A DNA stretch of 64,000 nt, from assembly GCA_043228905.1 (NCBI GenBank), contig JBHGNT010000015.1, positions 4,030,001-4,094,000 on the forward strand. Reading direction: 5' to 3'. Source of the DNA: Azolla caroliniana. Its lineage: Eukaryota; Polypodiophyta. The first letter of the stretch is position 1. Every line of letters starts with the position of its first letter. The notes below the pieces were generated by a model, which had not been told where the DNA came from, did not search any database, and saw only the letters and a program-made list of their open reading frames with translations. Made by a program: the position numbers and the translations under genes. Positions 1-11,533 of this stretch are shown one piece after another.

Positions 1-174
1 GTTGATTGGTTAGGCTATACACCTAATGATCGAACATGGGAGCCTGCCGAACATCTTGCCAATGCCTCCGACATGGTTGTTGCATTTCACAACCAATATC
101 CTCATAAACCAAGTCTGAACTCTTTTCTTCCGACTCGTGCAACTCGTCATCGAAAAGGGGGGATAATGTCATGA
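1..174 (+). CDS. Gypsy-0 pol, C-terminal chromodomain end (partial)
   Basis: Open from the window edge to a TGA at 172-174. The translation begins VDWLGYTPNDRTWEP, the second half of a chromodomain, and closely matches the C termini of the two other gypsy pol proteins in this window (Gypsy-1, Gypsy-2). In chromoviruses this domain follows the integrase and is thought to direct integration to particular chromatin. The reading frame runs a few codons into the LTR, as it does in Gypsy-1. A purine-rich tract (AAAAGGGGGGA, about 154-163) directly precedes the LTR and is the expected plus-strand primer site. The rest of the element lies outside the window. Confidence 0.85.
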   Translation, partial: VDWLGYTPNDRTWEPAEHLANASDMVVAFHNQYPHKPSLNSFLPTRATRHRKGGIMS

Positions 175-209
175 AGACATACATCTTGGCTTATCATGAC
201 ATTCATCTT

Positions 210-283
210 GGCGAACCAGGAATCGAACCCATAACCTCTTGGTTTACATATTGTACTTTAACCATTGTAATAACATATGTGAG
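210..283 (-). other. tRNA-like segment inside Gypsy-0 LTR
   Basis: Read on the minus strand it has a D-arm-like AATGGTTAAAG, a T-arm-like GGGTTCGATTCC (B-box like) and tRNA-like spacing between them. It lies antisense to the element near the start of its LTR. Comparable segments stand at the same place in Gypsy-1 and Gypsy-2. It is probably not a functional tRNA. Confidence 0.5.
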
Positions 284-443
284 ATGTAATCATAATAATT
301 ATATGTTTAGTTATTACGAGATATTTAGAACATTCTAGATTATTCTAGAATGTTCTTGAATATTTCATGATTATATTTATTATTATTATTATTCATAAAT
401 ATCTAAAATATTCTAGAACATTCTAGAATACTCCATAAGGGCC

Positions 444-487
444 TATAAATAAGAGTCCATACACTCATCACAACTCATTCGGTTCAA
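444..487 (+). promoter_or_regulatory. Gypsy-0 TATA box and putative self-primer at the RNA 5' end
   Basis: TATAAAT lies at 444-450. The segment ATTCGGTTCAA at 477-487, 33 nt downstream, would lie at the 5' end of the transcript. It is exactly complementary to TTGAACCGAAT just inside the LTR of the related Gypsy-1 (minus strand, 39226-39236). The same geometry is present in Gypsy-2. Confidence 0.6.
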
Positions 488-715
488 CACCAGTCTTTAG
501 CCCTTAGCCTACTCCTTGTAATCTTCTTTCTCATAATATAATCTCATTCCCATTTCTTATCTCTCACTTATACTTTTCTCTCTCTCGCACTCTCTCCCTT
601 TTTCACTCTCTTTTGCTATCACTATCGCTATCTCTACCGCTCTCGCCATCTCTATCGTTATCGTTATCTCTATCGCCATCGCTCTCTCTCTGCTTCCTAC
701 TCAAGAGTCACGACA

Positions 716-949
716 ACACTTACGTTCTTACACGCTTAGGTATTCCAGACACACAGTGGATTAGCCGTAGCTATACACAGAATTTCAAAGAAGATAGAAT
801 TCTTTTATGATACGTTTCTTTACATTCCAAAATTACACGCTCCCTCTATCAGAGGTTTTCTGCTCTTTATATACGTAGGGTCTATCTAGCCGTTCACGCT
901 TCCTGCGTGAAGCGTTACATGTGTTATGATCTTATATTATTTCTTATTC
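716..949. other. no gene seen
   Basis: Flank between the Gypsy-0 LTR and the gag/protease remnant. I see no coding sequence or motif. Confidence 0.5.
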
Positions 950-2231
950 CTACGCTCTTGTCCGTTGGTTACTATTCCGGCGGACAACAGTGTGATCACT
1001 TACGGTGGATTGGATTCCCCATATCTGAACCAAACGATCATTCATAAAATTGTGTGAGCTTCCCGAATCAAATAAAAATTGCACCGGAGATCCATTGACA
1101 TACCCGTTTGCACGTAGTAAATCATTGGGTCCCAATACATAGTCAGGGAAAGAACATTGACAATTACTTAAATGATGTGTATAGACCTCAAGGACATTAG
1201 GAATTTGACCTTTATGGTCTGCAACTTTTGCTTTGTTGTCGTGCTCTTTCCATTGAAGCTTTCGACATTGTTCCATGGTATGACCCTTCTTTTTGTAGAA
1301 TACGCAAAAAGGATGTTGTCACTTACAATCGTGATCCATGAATTCATTGGGTGTCTTGCGTTTCCCAACGAATTGTGACTGCTTAGTCCCGGACGCTTCG
1401 TTGGGTTTGTTATGGTTCTTCTTCGAAGTGCGTTGATAGCGAAGAACTATTTAAACAGCCTCGTCGAAAGATTTTGGATCCTTATCGTGCACTATCTAGT
1501 GATAGTCCGAATTGGGATGCCATTGACAAAACAAGCTATTAACCAATTGTCCCCTTCTAGACCTGATTTTTGGATTTGGGTTCTAGCATGGTGGACATAG
1601 TCTTCTAGCGAGGAAAACTTCCTGCTAGAGAGGTTCATTAAAGCTTGTGCTGCCTCGTTTTGAGAGGGAGGTTGCAGAAATTGGCTCTTAAAAACTGTGA
1701 CAAAATCTGTCTAGGTGTCGGGCAATTTCCCCAAAGTTCGGAGCCCACAGCACTAGGCAGCGGTCTTACCCCCTAGTTCTTGGCCGACATATGCAATCTT
1801 CGTACTATCTAGCGTGGGATAGAGCTCAAAATGAGAGTCCCATCGACCCAAACACGTGCAGATTGCTTCTTCGGTTCTTTCCTTTTTTCTCCCATAAATG
1901 GCTTTACAACAAATGATGGTTCACCCTGACACTCATTGGGTCTATTTGTCTCACGTTGTAAACTAATGACACATGCCTCGAGAGCACTTTGAGATTGCCA
2001 AATTTCGGACATCTGATGCACGGTTGAACTAAGGAAATGTTGTATTTGTAAAAAATATGACTCAATGGACATTGGTCCAAAAGGATTTCCTTGAGTTCCT
2101 TCCGCTTGGGCGGATGACATCGGGTCATTATTCTGAGCCATTGAATGATTATTTCTAGCAAAGAAATAGGAAGAGGTCAGGCAAATAGTCATAACATCAA
2201 GTCGTGATGTAAACATATCATGGGCAATCAT
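950..2231 (-). pseudogene. Ty3/gypsy gag-protease remnant
   Basis: Minus-strand fragments in different frames make a retroelement gag and protease. Around 1270-1320 a CCHC-like zinc knuckle is recognisable (YKKKGHTMEQC). Around 1040-1070 there is a retropepsin active site, LFDSGSSHNFM, where DSG is the catalytic triad. The 1809-2231 open frame has the low-complexity N-terminal look of a gypsy gag. Frameshifts separate the pieces, and no reverse transcriptase follows before the Gypsy-0 LTR. It may be the internal part of the element whose minus-strand LTR stands at 9199-9650, but that link is inference only. It is not expressed as one protein. Confidence 0.7.
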
Positions 2232-3554
2232 TAATAGATGTCATGATCTCACGTCAATACCCCATTAGACGTATGAGATGAGGTTTAAGACCAGGTTACT
2301 ATGGTAACATAAAGGTGTTTTAAAAACCATGGGGGTGACAAATGAATTTCTTTCCTTGGCCTCTATATCAATTTTTTCATTGCGGCTCCCCGAGGCTGAA
2401 CCATGTATGTTCGCGTCATGAATAGTTTATACATGAAAAAAATGTTAACAATAAACTATGTTTCTGTGCCCACATATGTGGTTTTGGCTCTTTAAGTCCT
2501 ATGACGAGGACCCCGAAGTACACTTAGACCTAAAGTCTAAACATCTATTATAGTCATATGTATCAACAATGTTGTATGGTCTTGGTCATATTTGAACTCG
2601 AGACCTTGAGAACAAATGCATTAAACACTTGAGCTAACCAAATAGGTTGCTCTTATTGAATGTTTAATGTTTTATGCGTATAAGAGATATGCGAGGCATT
2701 TTCTTATATATGTTTTTTTAAAAGAAACATATATGTCAAGAGTCCTTATTTCCCCCTCATTTACCACAAATTATGTTGGTAAGTTACCTAACCTCAAGTC
2801 TCATAATTACGATGGCATACGCCAAAGTGCAACCTAATGGTCAAGCCAAATGAGCCCTCTTTTCGTAGTAGACCTACGTGGCCCATCACATGGTTACGTC
2901 ATTACGAATGCCTTTCGTAAGAATGATCTCATGGTGGGATGTTGGATATGTGTGTCCTAGGAGCGACCTCACATGAAGTGGGTCAAGCCCTACGTTCTCA
3001 CCATCATTGTGACTATGATCGTTTCATTACGTAACGAAATCGAAGTGACCAACGGGGATGTCAACAAAAAAGATTGTTGAGAAAAGAATGATGACTATGC
3101 TATTCTCACAAAAATGTGAGGATGGACACCAAGATCCTTTCCCCTAAAAGGACAACATTCGATATAGAAATCACGTTCTAACTAACATACACATTTATAT
3201 TTATCACATATATACGATCAAACACGTATACACGTGACCAGATATGCATATATTAAAAAAAATTGTAACATCAAATAGCCAACATATGATGAAATCGAGA
3301 CACGTAATCGACGCATATAGCCTTAGCCTCTACGCACACGAAACATCCAATAATAAGGGTTAATCGTAATACGCAATTGAGGTATTGACCTCTTATGCAT
3401 ACGCCACCAAACACATATCATTTACATAAAAATCGAGGTATTGACCTCATACGCATACGTAACATATGTATGTGAACGTAATACACAATTGAGGTACTAA
3501 CCTCAAATGCATACGAAACTAATCACATATTAAATATATGTCAAATGAGGTATT
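2232..3554. other. non-coding, degenerate repeats
   Basis: No convincing gene. About 2585-2650 carries a degenerate tRNA-like block on the minus strand (GGTTAGCTCAAGTG and GGTCTCGAGTTCAAAT arms). The rest is AT-rich sequence that may be the leader of an old minus-strand retroelement. Confidence 0.4.
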
Positions 3555-3559
3555 GACCT
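3370..3559. repeat. degenerate tandem repeat built on GAGGTATTGACCTC
   Basis: The imperfect palindrome GAGGTATTGACCTC, followed by (T/C)ATGCATACG-like sequence, recurs four times (about 3380, 3433, 3491 and 3547) at 50-60 bp spacing. The last copy is cut by Copia-4, and its other half (GACCTCATACACATATG) resumes at 8935. Confidence 0.65.
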
Positions 3560-3889
3560 TGTGTGTGTGAGATAGCGATAGAGAGAGAGAGAGACACAGA
3601 GTATATGCAAGGTTAAAAGTATATTGACAAAGGAGAAAGACTCAACATTATACAAGGTGGGAGGAGGGTGCTTTATGTAGTCACCCTCTCTCTTCATTAA
3701 CTTCAAGCCTCATGGAGCATGGGGAATGTGAAAGCTCATAAGTTATGTGTCATAGAATATGATTCTATGACTCATACTAAATGCTGGAATACAAAGTGGT
3801 GACATAATGGTGACTCTTGACCGTTGAGGTGTCTCTTCACTCTCAAGGTGAGTTCACACACTAGACCAAGTTGAGCTTGATTCTCAACA
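3560..3889 (-). repeat. Copia-4 3' LTR
   Basis: Ends in TTCTCAACA on the plus strand, which is TGTTGAGAA in element sense, and is next to a purine tract GAGGGGGCA (minus strand). It matches 8603-8934 closely, with a few substitutions such as TATATGCAAGG against TATACGCTAGG. Confidence 0.85.
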
Positions 3890-4117
3890 TGCCCCCTCAA
3901 GCTCAAGTCAGGTCGGTTTCAGGCGGTATCCGAAATCCGCTTCAATTCACATTCGGGAGTCCGCGTCGACTCGCTTTATGCAGAGTTGCGGAATCCGTGC
4001 TCCAGCTTGCGTTGTGCGTAGTTACGAAGTTTGTGGTTCGGCTTGCGTCTTTCTTCGCGGCTTTGCGCGGTAGATCGGCTCTTCACTGCTTCGTTGCGTG
4101 GTTGCGGAATCCATGCG

Positions 4118-7100
4118 TTATTGCGTAGTGTCTTCAGTACTCCCCCTCAAGCTTGGTAGGTCAAGGATCGTCAATCCGAGATCGGTCATGAATTGCCATA
4201 GCTTGTCGGCTCCTAAGGCTTTAGTGATGATGTCGGCCATTTGAAGATTGGTGCTAATGTGTTGTAGGTCGACATCGCTAGCTAGAACGCGCTCTCGGAT
4301 GAAGTGATAGTGCAATTCGATGTGCTTTGTCCGCACGTGGAACACCAGGTTCCGAGCCAGATAGATACTGCTCATGTTGTTGCAGTAAAGGGAAGTAGGA
4401 TCCTTGATGGGTACGCCCAGATCCTTCAAAATCCTCTTGAGCCATATGGCTTCACATGCAGCTACGGCTGCGCCTCTGTATTCCGCCTCCGTACTCGAAA
4501 GAGTGACGGTAGGCTGCTTTTTGCTACTCCAAGATATTGCTCCACTGCCGAGGGAGAAAACTAATCCGGAGGTTGATCTTCTATCATCTTTGTAGCCGGC
4601 CCAATCGGCGTCTGTGTACCCCTCGAGTCGTATCGGCATCGCGGTCCTGTAGAGGATGCCGCAATCCATTGTGCCGCTCACGTAGCGTAGAACTCGCTTA
4701 GCGCAATCCAAGTGAGTAACACGCGGTGTTTGCATGAATTGGCTTAGGAGACCGACCGGATAACTGAGATCGGGTCGTGTGATCATGAGGTAGATGAGAC
4801 TCCCGATGAGTTGCCGATACTGAGTCGGCTCACACGCTTTGGTGCCGGAGTTCGCATCTAGTTTGAGATTGCGATCGAGTGGTGTTGCCGTGGATTTGCA
4901 CTCAGCCATCCCGAACTTGTATAACAAGTTGAGGATGTAGTACCGTTGAGAGATCATGATTCCGGCCAGAGTCCGAATTACCTCGATGCCGAGGAAGTAG
5001 TGGAGTTCCTTCATGTCTGTCATCTTGAACTTGTCGGAAAGGAGGGATTTGACTTTATTGATTTCGACGAGATGCTCACCTCCAATGACTAGGTCATCCA
5101 CATATAGAATGATGACGATCGGACTTGCGGAATCGCTTCGTATGTAGAGGGAGTTGTCCGATTTTGACATACAGAAGCCGATTTGATGAAGATATTGCGT
5201 TATCTTCGAATGCCAAGCACGCGGTGCTTGCTTGAGGCCGTAGAGTGGCTTCTTGAGTCGGCAAACCGCTTTCGAATGGGTGCTCAAGCTGAAGCCGGGT
5301 GGTTGGATCATGTACACCTCCTCTTCTAATTCGCCTTGTAGAAAGGCGTTCTTGACGTCCATTTGATGGAGGTGCCACCCTTTCGCCGCGGCAAGCACAA
5401 TTATGGTCCGCACCGTTGTCATCTTTGCTACCGGGGAAAAGGTCTCCTCGTAGTCAACTCCGTGCATTTGGGCGTAGCCTTTCGCTACGAGTCATGCTTT
5501 GTAGCGGTTTACGGAGCCATCGGCGTTATACTTCACCTTGTAGATCTATATGCATCCAATCGCCTTTTTGTGTGGTGAGGTGGAAACGAGATCCCATGTC
5601 TCGTTCTTCCATAGTGCCTGCATCTCCTTGTTCATTGCTTCGATCCATCGCAGGTCCTTCACGGCTTCCGAAAAGGTTTCCGGCTCCCGTATTGTTGCTA
5701 CCTTCATCATGAAGGCATAATGGTATGCCATATAATCGTTGTAGCCGAATCGGCTTACGGGGTTCTTTTCACGAGTGGATCGGCGGAGCGTTTCATTTGC
5801 AGAGATGAGGGCTTTCTTTGCTCCGATTGGTACCTCGAAACCGCCGAACTCACTGTCGAGTGAGTGAGTTGACTCATTGTCGGTGAAGCGATCGTCTTCG
5901 TATTCCGCCATTTTCGCCTTGCCTTTGTCCATCTTCGGGCTAGGCCATGATGTGCTTTGATCGCTCAAAGGCTCTTGTGGTCCGCTCAATCGGGTCGTGA
6001 TCAGACTTTCTTCGAACATGCGCGTAAGGTGATCTTCGTCCTCTATCTCTTGTTCGGTGGATTCCGGGTCGAGCGGGGTCGGAGTCGAAGTTGTCTCTGG
6101 TGCGTACCAGGATGCGGACTCCTCAAAGACGACGTCTCGACTTACCCGAAATTTTTCAGTTGAGGGGTTGTAGCACTTGTACCCCTTTTGCTCCAGTGAG
6201 TATCCTACGAGGATACATTTCTCCGACTTCGGGTCAAGCTTTTGACGCTTCTTGTCGGGGATGTGCACGTACGCAATGGAGCCGAATATCTGAACATGTG
6301 ATAGGTTCGGCTTCTTTCCGAAGAATCTTTCGTGTGGAGTGACCTCGTGCACGCCGGATGTTGTGCACCGGTTCATTAGGTAGACGATCGTATTTGCCGC
6401 GCTACTTCAAGGATGTGCCGATTTTTGCGCTCGGCTACTCCGTTTTGTTGCGGAGTGTGTCGGCAAGTGAATTCTCGCCGAATTCCTTCCTTTCGGAGTT
6501 ACGTCGTGAAATCGTCCGAGAAGTACTCCTTGCCGCCATCCGATCGAAGGCATCGTACATGTCGGCCCGTGGCTTTCTCGACTTCATTCTTGAAATTTTG
6601 GAAGTGTCCGAACACTTCGCTCTTTTGCCGCATCGGGTAGATCCAAGTGTGCCTAGAAAAATCGTTGATGAAGAGCACGTAATATCGGCATCCGCCGAAT
6701 GTCGCCGTTTGAGCCGGACCCCATACATCGGAATGAATTACGTCGAGTATGCCTTTGCTCACATTCTGCTCCTTCGGAAATGGGTGTCGGTGTTGCTTGC
6801 CGAATTGGCACTCTTCGCATACACCTTCAATCTCCTTCTCTTTGAATGTCGGGAGTCTGATGACGACTCCTTCGACTCCTTTGAGTTTGTTGAGATTGAT
6901 GTGGCCGATTCGCTTATGCCATAGCTCTATGTCGGATTCGGCTTTCGTGCTTTTCGCGAACATGGCGGATTTCATCTCGTGCGAATCGAGAATGAACATC
7001 CGGCCCTCTCTTCTACCGCGTGCGATGATTCGGCCTTCTTTTTCGATGAAACACCCTTCTTGGTCGAATCGTACTTGCATCCCTTGCTCAACCATTTGGC

Positions 7101-8382
7101 CGACCGAGACCAAATTCTTTGTGATGGTGGGTACATGCAAGACATTTTTAATGTATGTTTGCTTACCTCTTTCGCCGAACGGAACATTGCCGATGTGCCG
7201 AATCGGGTGCGTAGTGTCATCTCCGGTTTCGACATAACCGGGTTGCTCCGGCTCTTGAAGTTCGAGAAACCATTCTTTATGGGAGGTCATATGGTTTGAG
7301 GCTCCGGAGTCAACAAACCATACGTCCTCCGGATTGAGGGCACTAGTTGAGGTAGAGGCCGACATAGAGTTTGCTCTATGTTTCATCATGAACATTCCGC
7401 CACGGTTAGAGTTGTATGCGTACATTCTGCCACGATCCTCGTAGTCAGAGTTGTGCCCGTACATTCCGCTATACTCTTCGTAGTCGGAATTGTGCGCATA
7501 ATTTGTGAGTTGTTGGCTTGTGGAAGCCGATTCACGCATCTTCTTTCGGCACTCTTCTTCGTGGTGGCCGAGCTTTCCGCAATATCCGCATTCGGTTGCA
7601 TTTTGACGGCTCGGGCCGGAGTGGAAGCTCCCCCTTCTTGCGAAGGTTCCTCGTTGGCCTCCGTTTTGCGGCTGAAATTGGGAGTTGTTATCGTAGGTCG
7701 GACCTGGTCCGCCTTGTCCTTGGCCGATTCGGCCTCTCGCTCGTCCGGGTCCTCTTCCTCCATTAGAGTGCGTGTAGAGCATGTGGCCTTCCGACTCATT
7801 GCTCCTTGTACACACGTAGTTTTCTTCAACCAATAGCATTGATTGGAGCTCGAAGAAGGAGGGAGATTTCTCCCGTCCTTGAATGGCGGTTCGCATCGCG
7901 CCGAAACGTGGTGCGAGACCACCGAGGCATATTTGCACCATCTCATCATTATCTATACTTACGCTTGTTGAGCCGAGCGAGTCACAAAGCTCCTTGATCT
8001 TCAAGGTGTATGTCGTGATGGACATGTCCCTTTGTTGAATGTTGTTCAACTCTTGGCGGAGTTGAAGCCTCCTTGCGGTCGTGTTGGCGGCGAAAAGCTT
8101 TCGTAGATTTTCCCATGCTTCCTTCGACGTCTTGGCTTCTCGAATGTAACCGAGCATGTGGTCGTGAACACATGTCGCCAAAGAATACATCACGGGGCTT
8201 GCGGCTTGCTCCCATGTCGCGTATCCGGGAGCCGCTTCGGCGGGTCGGTCTTCATGCGCTCCTTTGATGTAGCTCCAATAGCCTTGTCCGACAAGGTATT
8301 GGTGCATCTTGTACTCCCAAGATGCGAAGTTGTTTCGATCCAACTTCTCGGTAGGGAGAGCGCTCCCTATTTGAGTATTCAT
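4118..8382 (-). pseudogene. Copia-4 gag-pol polyprotein, broken
   Basis: Start is ATG at 8382 (MNTQIGSALP). In order: gag with a UBN2-type region, a CCHC knuckle (CGYCGKLGHHEEEC), the protease site VDSGASNHM, GAG-pre-integrase (LWHKRIGHINLNKL), integrase catalytic residues (IHSDVWGP, LRSDGGKEY), reverse transcriptase with ILYVDDLVIG, and RNase H ending in TKHIELHYHFIRE. Breaks: TAA at 6499-6501; a frameshifting deletion near 6376-6390 that removes about 20 residues after the integrase glutamate region; TAG near 5546, where tryptophan is expected; and TGA near 5490, where arginine is expected. The last two fit G-to-A and C-to-T transitions. Length is otherwise normal for a copia polyprotein (about 1,400 residues). 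Confidence 0.88.
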
Positions 8383-8393
8383 TATGTCGATTC

Positions 8394-8421
8394 TTCTTCT
8401 TCTTCTTCTTCTTCTTCTTCT
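8394..8421. repeat. TTC/CTT microsatellite
   Basis: About nine TTC repeats just upstream of the Copia-4 start codon, in the element's leader. Confidence 0.9.
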
Positions 8422-8602
8422 CTCTTCGAATGCGAGCTATGTAGCGAAGCTACGATAGCTATGAGCCGGTTCTTGGTCGTTGGTGTAGAGCACAACACAC
8501 AATCACGATGAGGCGAATGGGCTAGATCGAGCTACCAACCTCGCTCTGATACCATGTAAAGAATCAAGAGATGGATTCTTGTGAAGCGGAATAGGTGTGA
8601 AC

Positions 8603-8934
8603 TGTGTGTGTGTGTGAGATAGAGATAGAGAGAGAGAGAGACACAGAGTATACGCTAGGTTAAAAGTATATTGACAAAGGAGAAAGACTCAACATTATAC
8701 AAGGTGGGAGGAGGGTGCTTTATGTAGTCACTCTCTCTCTTCATTAACTACAAGCCTCATGGAGCATGGGGAATGTGAAAGCTCATAAGTTATGTGTCAT
8801 AGAATATGATTCTATGACTCATTCTAAATGTTGGAATAGAAAGGTGACATAATGGTGACTCTTGACCGTTGAGGTGTCTCTTCACTCTCAAGGTGAGTTC
8901 ACACACTAGACCAAGTTGAGCTTGATTCTCAACA
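8603..8934 (-). repeat. Copia-4 5' LTR
   Basis: Matches 3560-3889 from the TGTGTG/GAGAGA tract to TCTCAACA. The LTR match stops about 46 bp short of the primer-binding sequence, although TTCTTTACA|TGGTATCAGAGC (element sense) looks like a normal LTR end and PBS. See findings. Confidence 0.75.
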
Positions 8935-8939
8935 GACCT

Positions 8940-9198
8940 CATACACATATGTAAATGTTTTATAAAACCAATTAATTCCCACTACAACATCATTACATCA
9001 ATGAAAAAAATTTCATATTGACCATATACATGATTAGATGGGAGAAGAAAAAATACAAAAAAAAACAAGAATGAGTTACCGAAGTTCCTTTGTTGATCGC
9101 TATCTGGATGAAGGTCGACCGCACGTCGATCGATCACCATCCATCAAAAAGACAAATTAAACAAAGGAAACATTAGAAACATAACCTTTGATACCAAC
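8940..9198. other. leader region of a minus-strand LTR element
   Basis: No gene. On the minus strand TTGGTATCAAAGG (about 9184-9196) is a primer-binding site directly next to the LTR at 9199. The remaining AT-rich sequence would be the 5' leader, interrupted by Copia-4. Confidence 0.5.
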
Positions 9199-9650
9199 TG
9201 TTAGAGTTATGATCTAAAGTAAGCATATGATAAGGATAAAACATAGATTGATAGAAAGGAGACAGAGAAAGAAGGGTGCCCATCCACCCGACCACCCTTG
9301 AGCGAAGGGATCGAGACAGACTCGAGCCTCGATCGACGTCCTATACCACCGCCGTGGCATCAAGTCGTACTTGGTGTTGGCGCGCTCGCCACAAGGGTTG
9401 ACCCACCATGAAACACAGTCTCAATGTAGTCAAGATATGATCAAATCAGGGTAGCTAGGCCTCATATTTATAGCGATACCCAAGGCCCCCAGGCAAGTTC
9501 ACACTTGGCCTAATGGGTTGTCTCAATTCCGAGGATTAAAAGTAATCCTCCCCTTCTTTCCACTCTCGTTTACGCCTCACACTTATACACATGTATAGAA
9601 TACTATGATAAATTCTCACCACAGGATATTATATGGTCATGCCCGTAACA
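9199..9650 (-). repeat. 5' LTR of an otherwise unresolved minus-strand retrotransposon
   Basis: Reads TGTTACGGGC ... CTCTAACA on the minus strand, followed by a TTGGTATCAAAGG primer-binding site. A TATA-like CTATAAATATG stands near 9463-9473 (minus strand). At 9651 the tRNA-Lys array begins abruptly inside a unit. No partner LTR is visible in the window. Confidence 0.7.
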
Positions 9651-10021
9651 ATCGAAGGTACACCGACGCTTCGTAGCTCAGATGAAACACTTCCAGTCAT
9701 CTTAAGGTAACTAATAATTTTGCTCTGAAAATAATATTAAGTAGCTTTCATATGACCATATAAGCTCGATGTTTTAGTCAAGCATATTCATGTATCTTTC
9801 GTTGATTGATAAAAAAATTATACTCAGCGCATTTTCCTCTATCGTAAACCTAACCCGGCTCCACACACTCTTTACTTAACTCCACCTCAGAACAATTGCG
9901 ATCTTCTGTCGATGATAAGGCCCCTTCTCTCACTATGATGACGCACTTGGAGTCATCTAGACTTTCGTGTAGATGTTATACATTCACTGAAACAATAAAA
10001 TTTTACTTCAAGACCAATGAT

Positions 10022-10094
10022 CATCGACCATGTAGCTCAAACCCATGACCGCAAGATTAAGAGCCTTGCGCTCTACCATCTGAGCTAGGCCAGC
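10022..10094 (-). pseudogene. tRNA-Lys(CUU)-like, degenerate
   Basis: Anticodon arm with CTCTTAA loop is kept. Acceptor and T-arm mismatches (TACAT against ATGGG). Confidence 0.7.
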
Positions 10095-10736
10095 TCTATG
10101 TGCTTTTCACTAAGGTGTATTTATTGGGAATGGACCAAACGTTTTACTTTGACAATATGAGTAAGTGCCATGCACACTATCGTTGAATTAAGTGTGCGAC
10201 TCATTACAACTCGAAAGATTTTCACGGGTATAGGGATTTGTGGAAATTTGAGTTAGAGGCAATTCCGATCTTCCATCGAAGATATGTCGCTGCTTCGTAG
10301 CTCCGACAAAGCACTTCTATTCATCTAAAGGTAACTAATAATTTTGCTTGAAAAGAATTTTAAGCGGCTTTTGTACAACCATATGAGCTCGATGTTTTGG
10401 TCAAGTACATTCATGTATCTCTCGTTGACTGCTACAAAAATAACAAATGGTTGCTGACCATACGGCTCGAGCCCATAAACACAAGCCTTAGCGCCTTTTC
10501 CTCTATCGTAACCCTAACCCCGCTCGACGAGCTCTTTACATAACTCAATCCCAGAATAATTGCGATCTTCCATCGATGCTAAGGCTCCTTCTCTTACTAT
10601 GATGACGCACTTTGTTATAACAAGAATATTAACACCCTTGCGGACAAACGTATGATCCGAGGCTTGTCGTGTAGGAGTTTCCTACAGATATTGTTCACTA
10701 ATAGAAACAATAACATTTTACTTCGAGACCAATGAT

Positions 10737-10809
10737 TTCTGACCATGGGCCTCGAACCCATGACCACAAGGTTAAGAGCCTTGCGCTTTACCATCTAAGC
10801 TAGGGTGGC
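10737..10809 (-). pseudogene. tRNA-Lys(CUU)-like, degenerate
   Basis: Anticodon CTT kept. The 5' acceptor strand GCCACCC no longer pairs with the 3' strand GGTCAGA. Confidence 0.7.
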
Positions 10810-11460
10810 TCCATGTGCTTTTCACTAAGGCGTATTTACAGGGAGTGGACCAAACGTTTTACCTTCACAATAGGAGTAAGTGCCCTGCATAACACTGTTG
10901 AATTTAGTGTGCAACTCATTGCAACTCGAACTATTTTCATTGGTATAGGGATTTTTGAATATTTAGTTAGAGGCAATTCTGATCTTCCCTCAAAGCTACG
11001 TCACCGCTTCGTAGCTCCGACGAAGCACTTCTATTTATTTAAAGGTAGTTGCTAATTTTGTTCTAAAAAGAATATTAAGCAACTTTCGTACGACCATATG
11101 ATATTGATGTTTTAGTCAAGTACATTCATGTATCTTTCTTTGATTCATACAAAACTAACAAATGGTTGCTAACGATAGGGCTTGACGCGCGTTTTCCTGT
11201 ACCATAAATCTACCTCGGCTAGACACGCTCTTTACTTAAGTCGACACTAGAACAATTGCTATCTTCCGTCGATGCTAAGGTGCCTTCGCTCAGTGTGATG
11301 ATGCACTTGGAGTCATCAAGAATTGACTCATCATTTTGTTCTAACAAGAATATTAATACACTTGCGGACAACCATATGATCTAAAGCTTACCGCGACGGA
11401 GTTTCCTGCAGATATTGTTCACTAATAGAAACAATAACATTTTACGTAGAGAGCAATGAT

Positions 11461-11533
11461 CACCAACCATGGGGCTCAAACCCATGACAACAAGGTTAAG
11501 AGCTTTGTGCTCTACCATCTGAGCTAGGCCGAC
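11461..11533 (-). pseudogene. tRNA-Lys(CUU)-like, degenerate
   Basis: The acceptor stem is mostly G-U wobble and the anticodon stem has a mismatch (CAAAG against CCTTG). Confidence 0.7.

Larger units (their letters stand above)
167..715 (+). repeat. 3' LTR of Gypsy-0
   Basis: Begins TGTCATGAAG and ends AGTCACGACA, so it has the TGTCA/TGACA-like ends seen in Gypsy-1 and Gypsy-2 LTRs. It contains an antisense tRNA-like segment near its start, AT-rich TTCTAGAA-type repeats, a TATA box and a CT-rich tail. The end is set by alignment by eye with the Gypsy-1 LTR end (CAAGTCATGACA), so it could be off by a few bases. The target duplication cannot be checked because the left end is outside the window. 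Confidence 0.75.
3560..8934 (-). mobile_element. Copia-4, Ty1/copia LTR retrotransposon, non-autonomous
   Basis: Minus-strand copia element flanked by a perfect 5-bp duplication GACCT (3555-3559 and 8935-8939). Its LTRs lie at 3560-3889 and 8603-8934. The inner order gag, protease, integrase, reverse transcriptase, RNase H is copia-type. A primer-binding-like TGGTATCAGAGC (complement of initiator tRNA-Met) reads on the minus strand at about 8544-8555. The coding region is broken, so the copy would depend on another element for movement. Confidence 0.9.

Noticed and set aside
613-810. Open frame of Leu-Ser repeats
   Set aside because: Translation of a CTCTAT/CTCTCG simple-sequence tract inside the Gypsy-0 LTR.
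7378-7949. Long open frames antisense to or overlapping the Copia-4 gag-pol
   Set aside because: Shadows of the real coding frame; no independent domains. The same holds for antisense frames within Copia-1, Copia-2 and Gypsy-2.
10813-11055. Short open frames that recur in each array unit (for example 10813, 25291, 27677 on plus; 11954, 25719, 26607, 27351, 63049 on minus)
   Set aside because: They follow from tandem repetition. Several include translated tRNA sequence (DLAQMVERKALNLVVMG is the tRNA-Lys block read as protein). Frames are not kept in all units.
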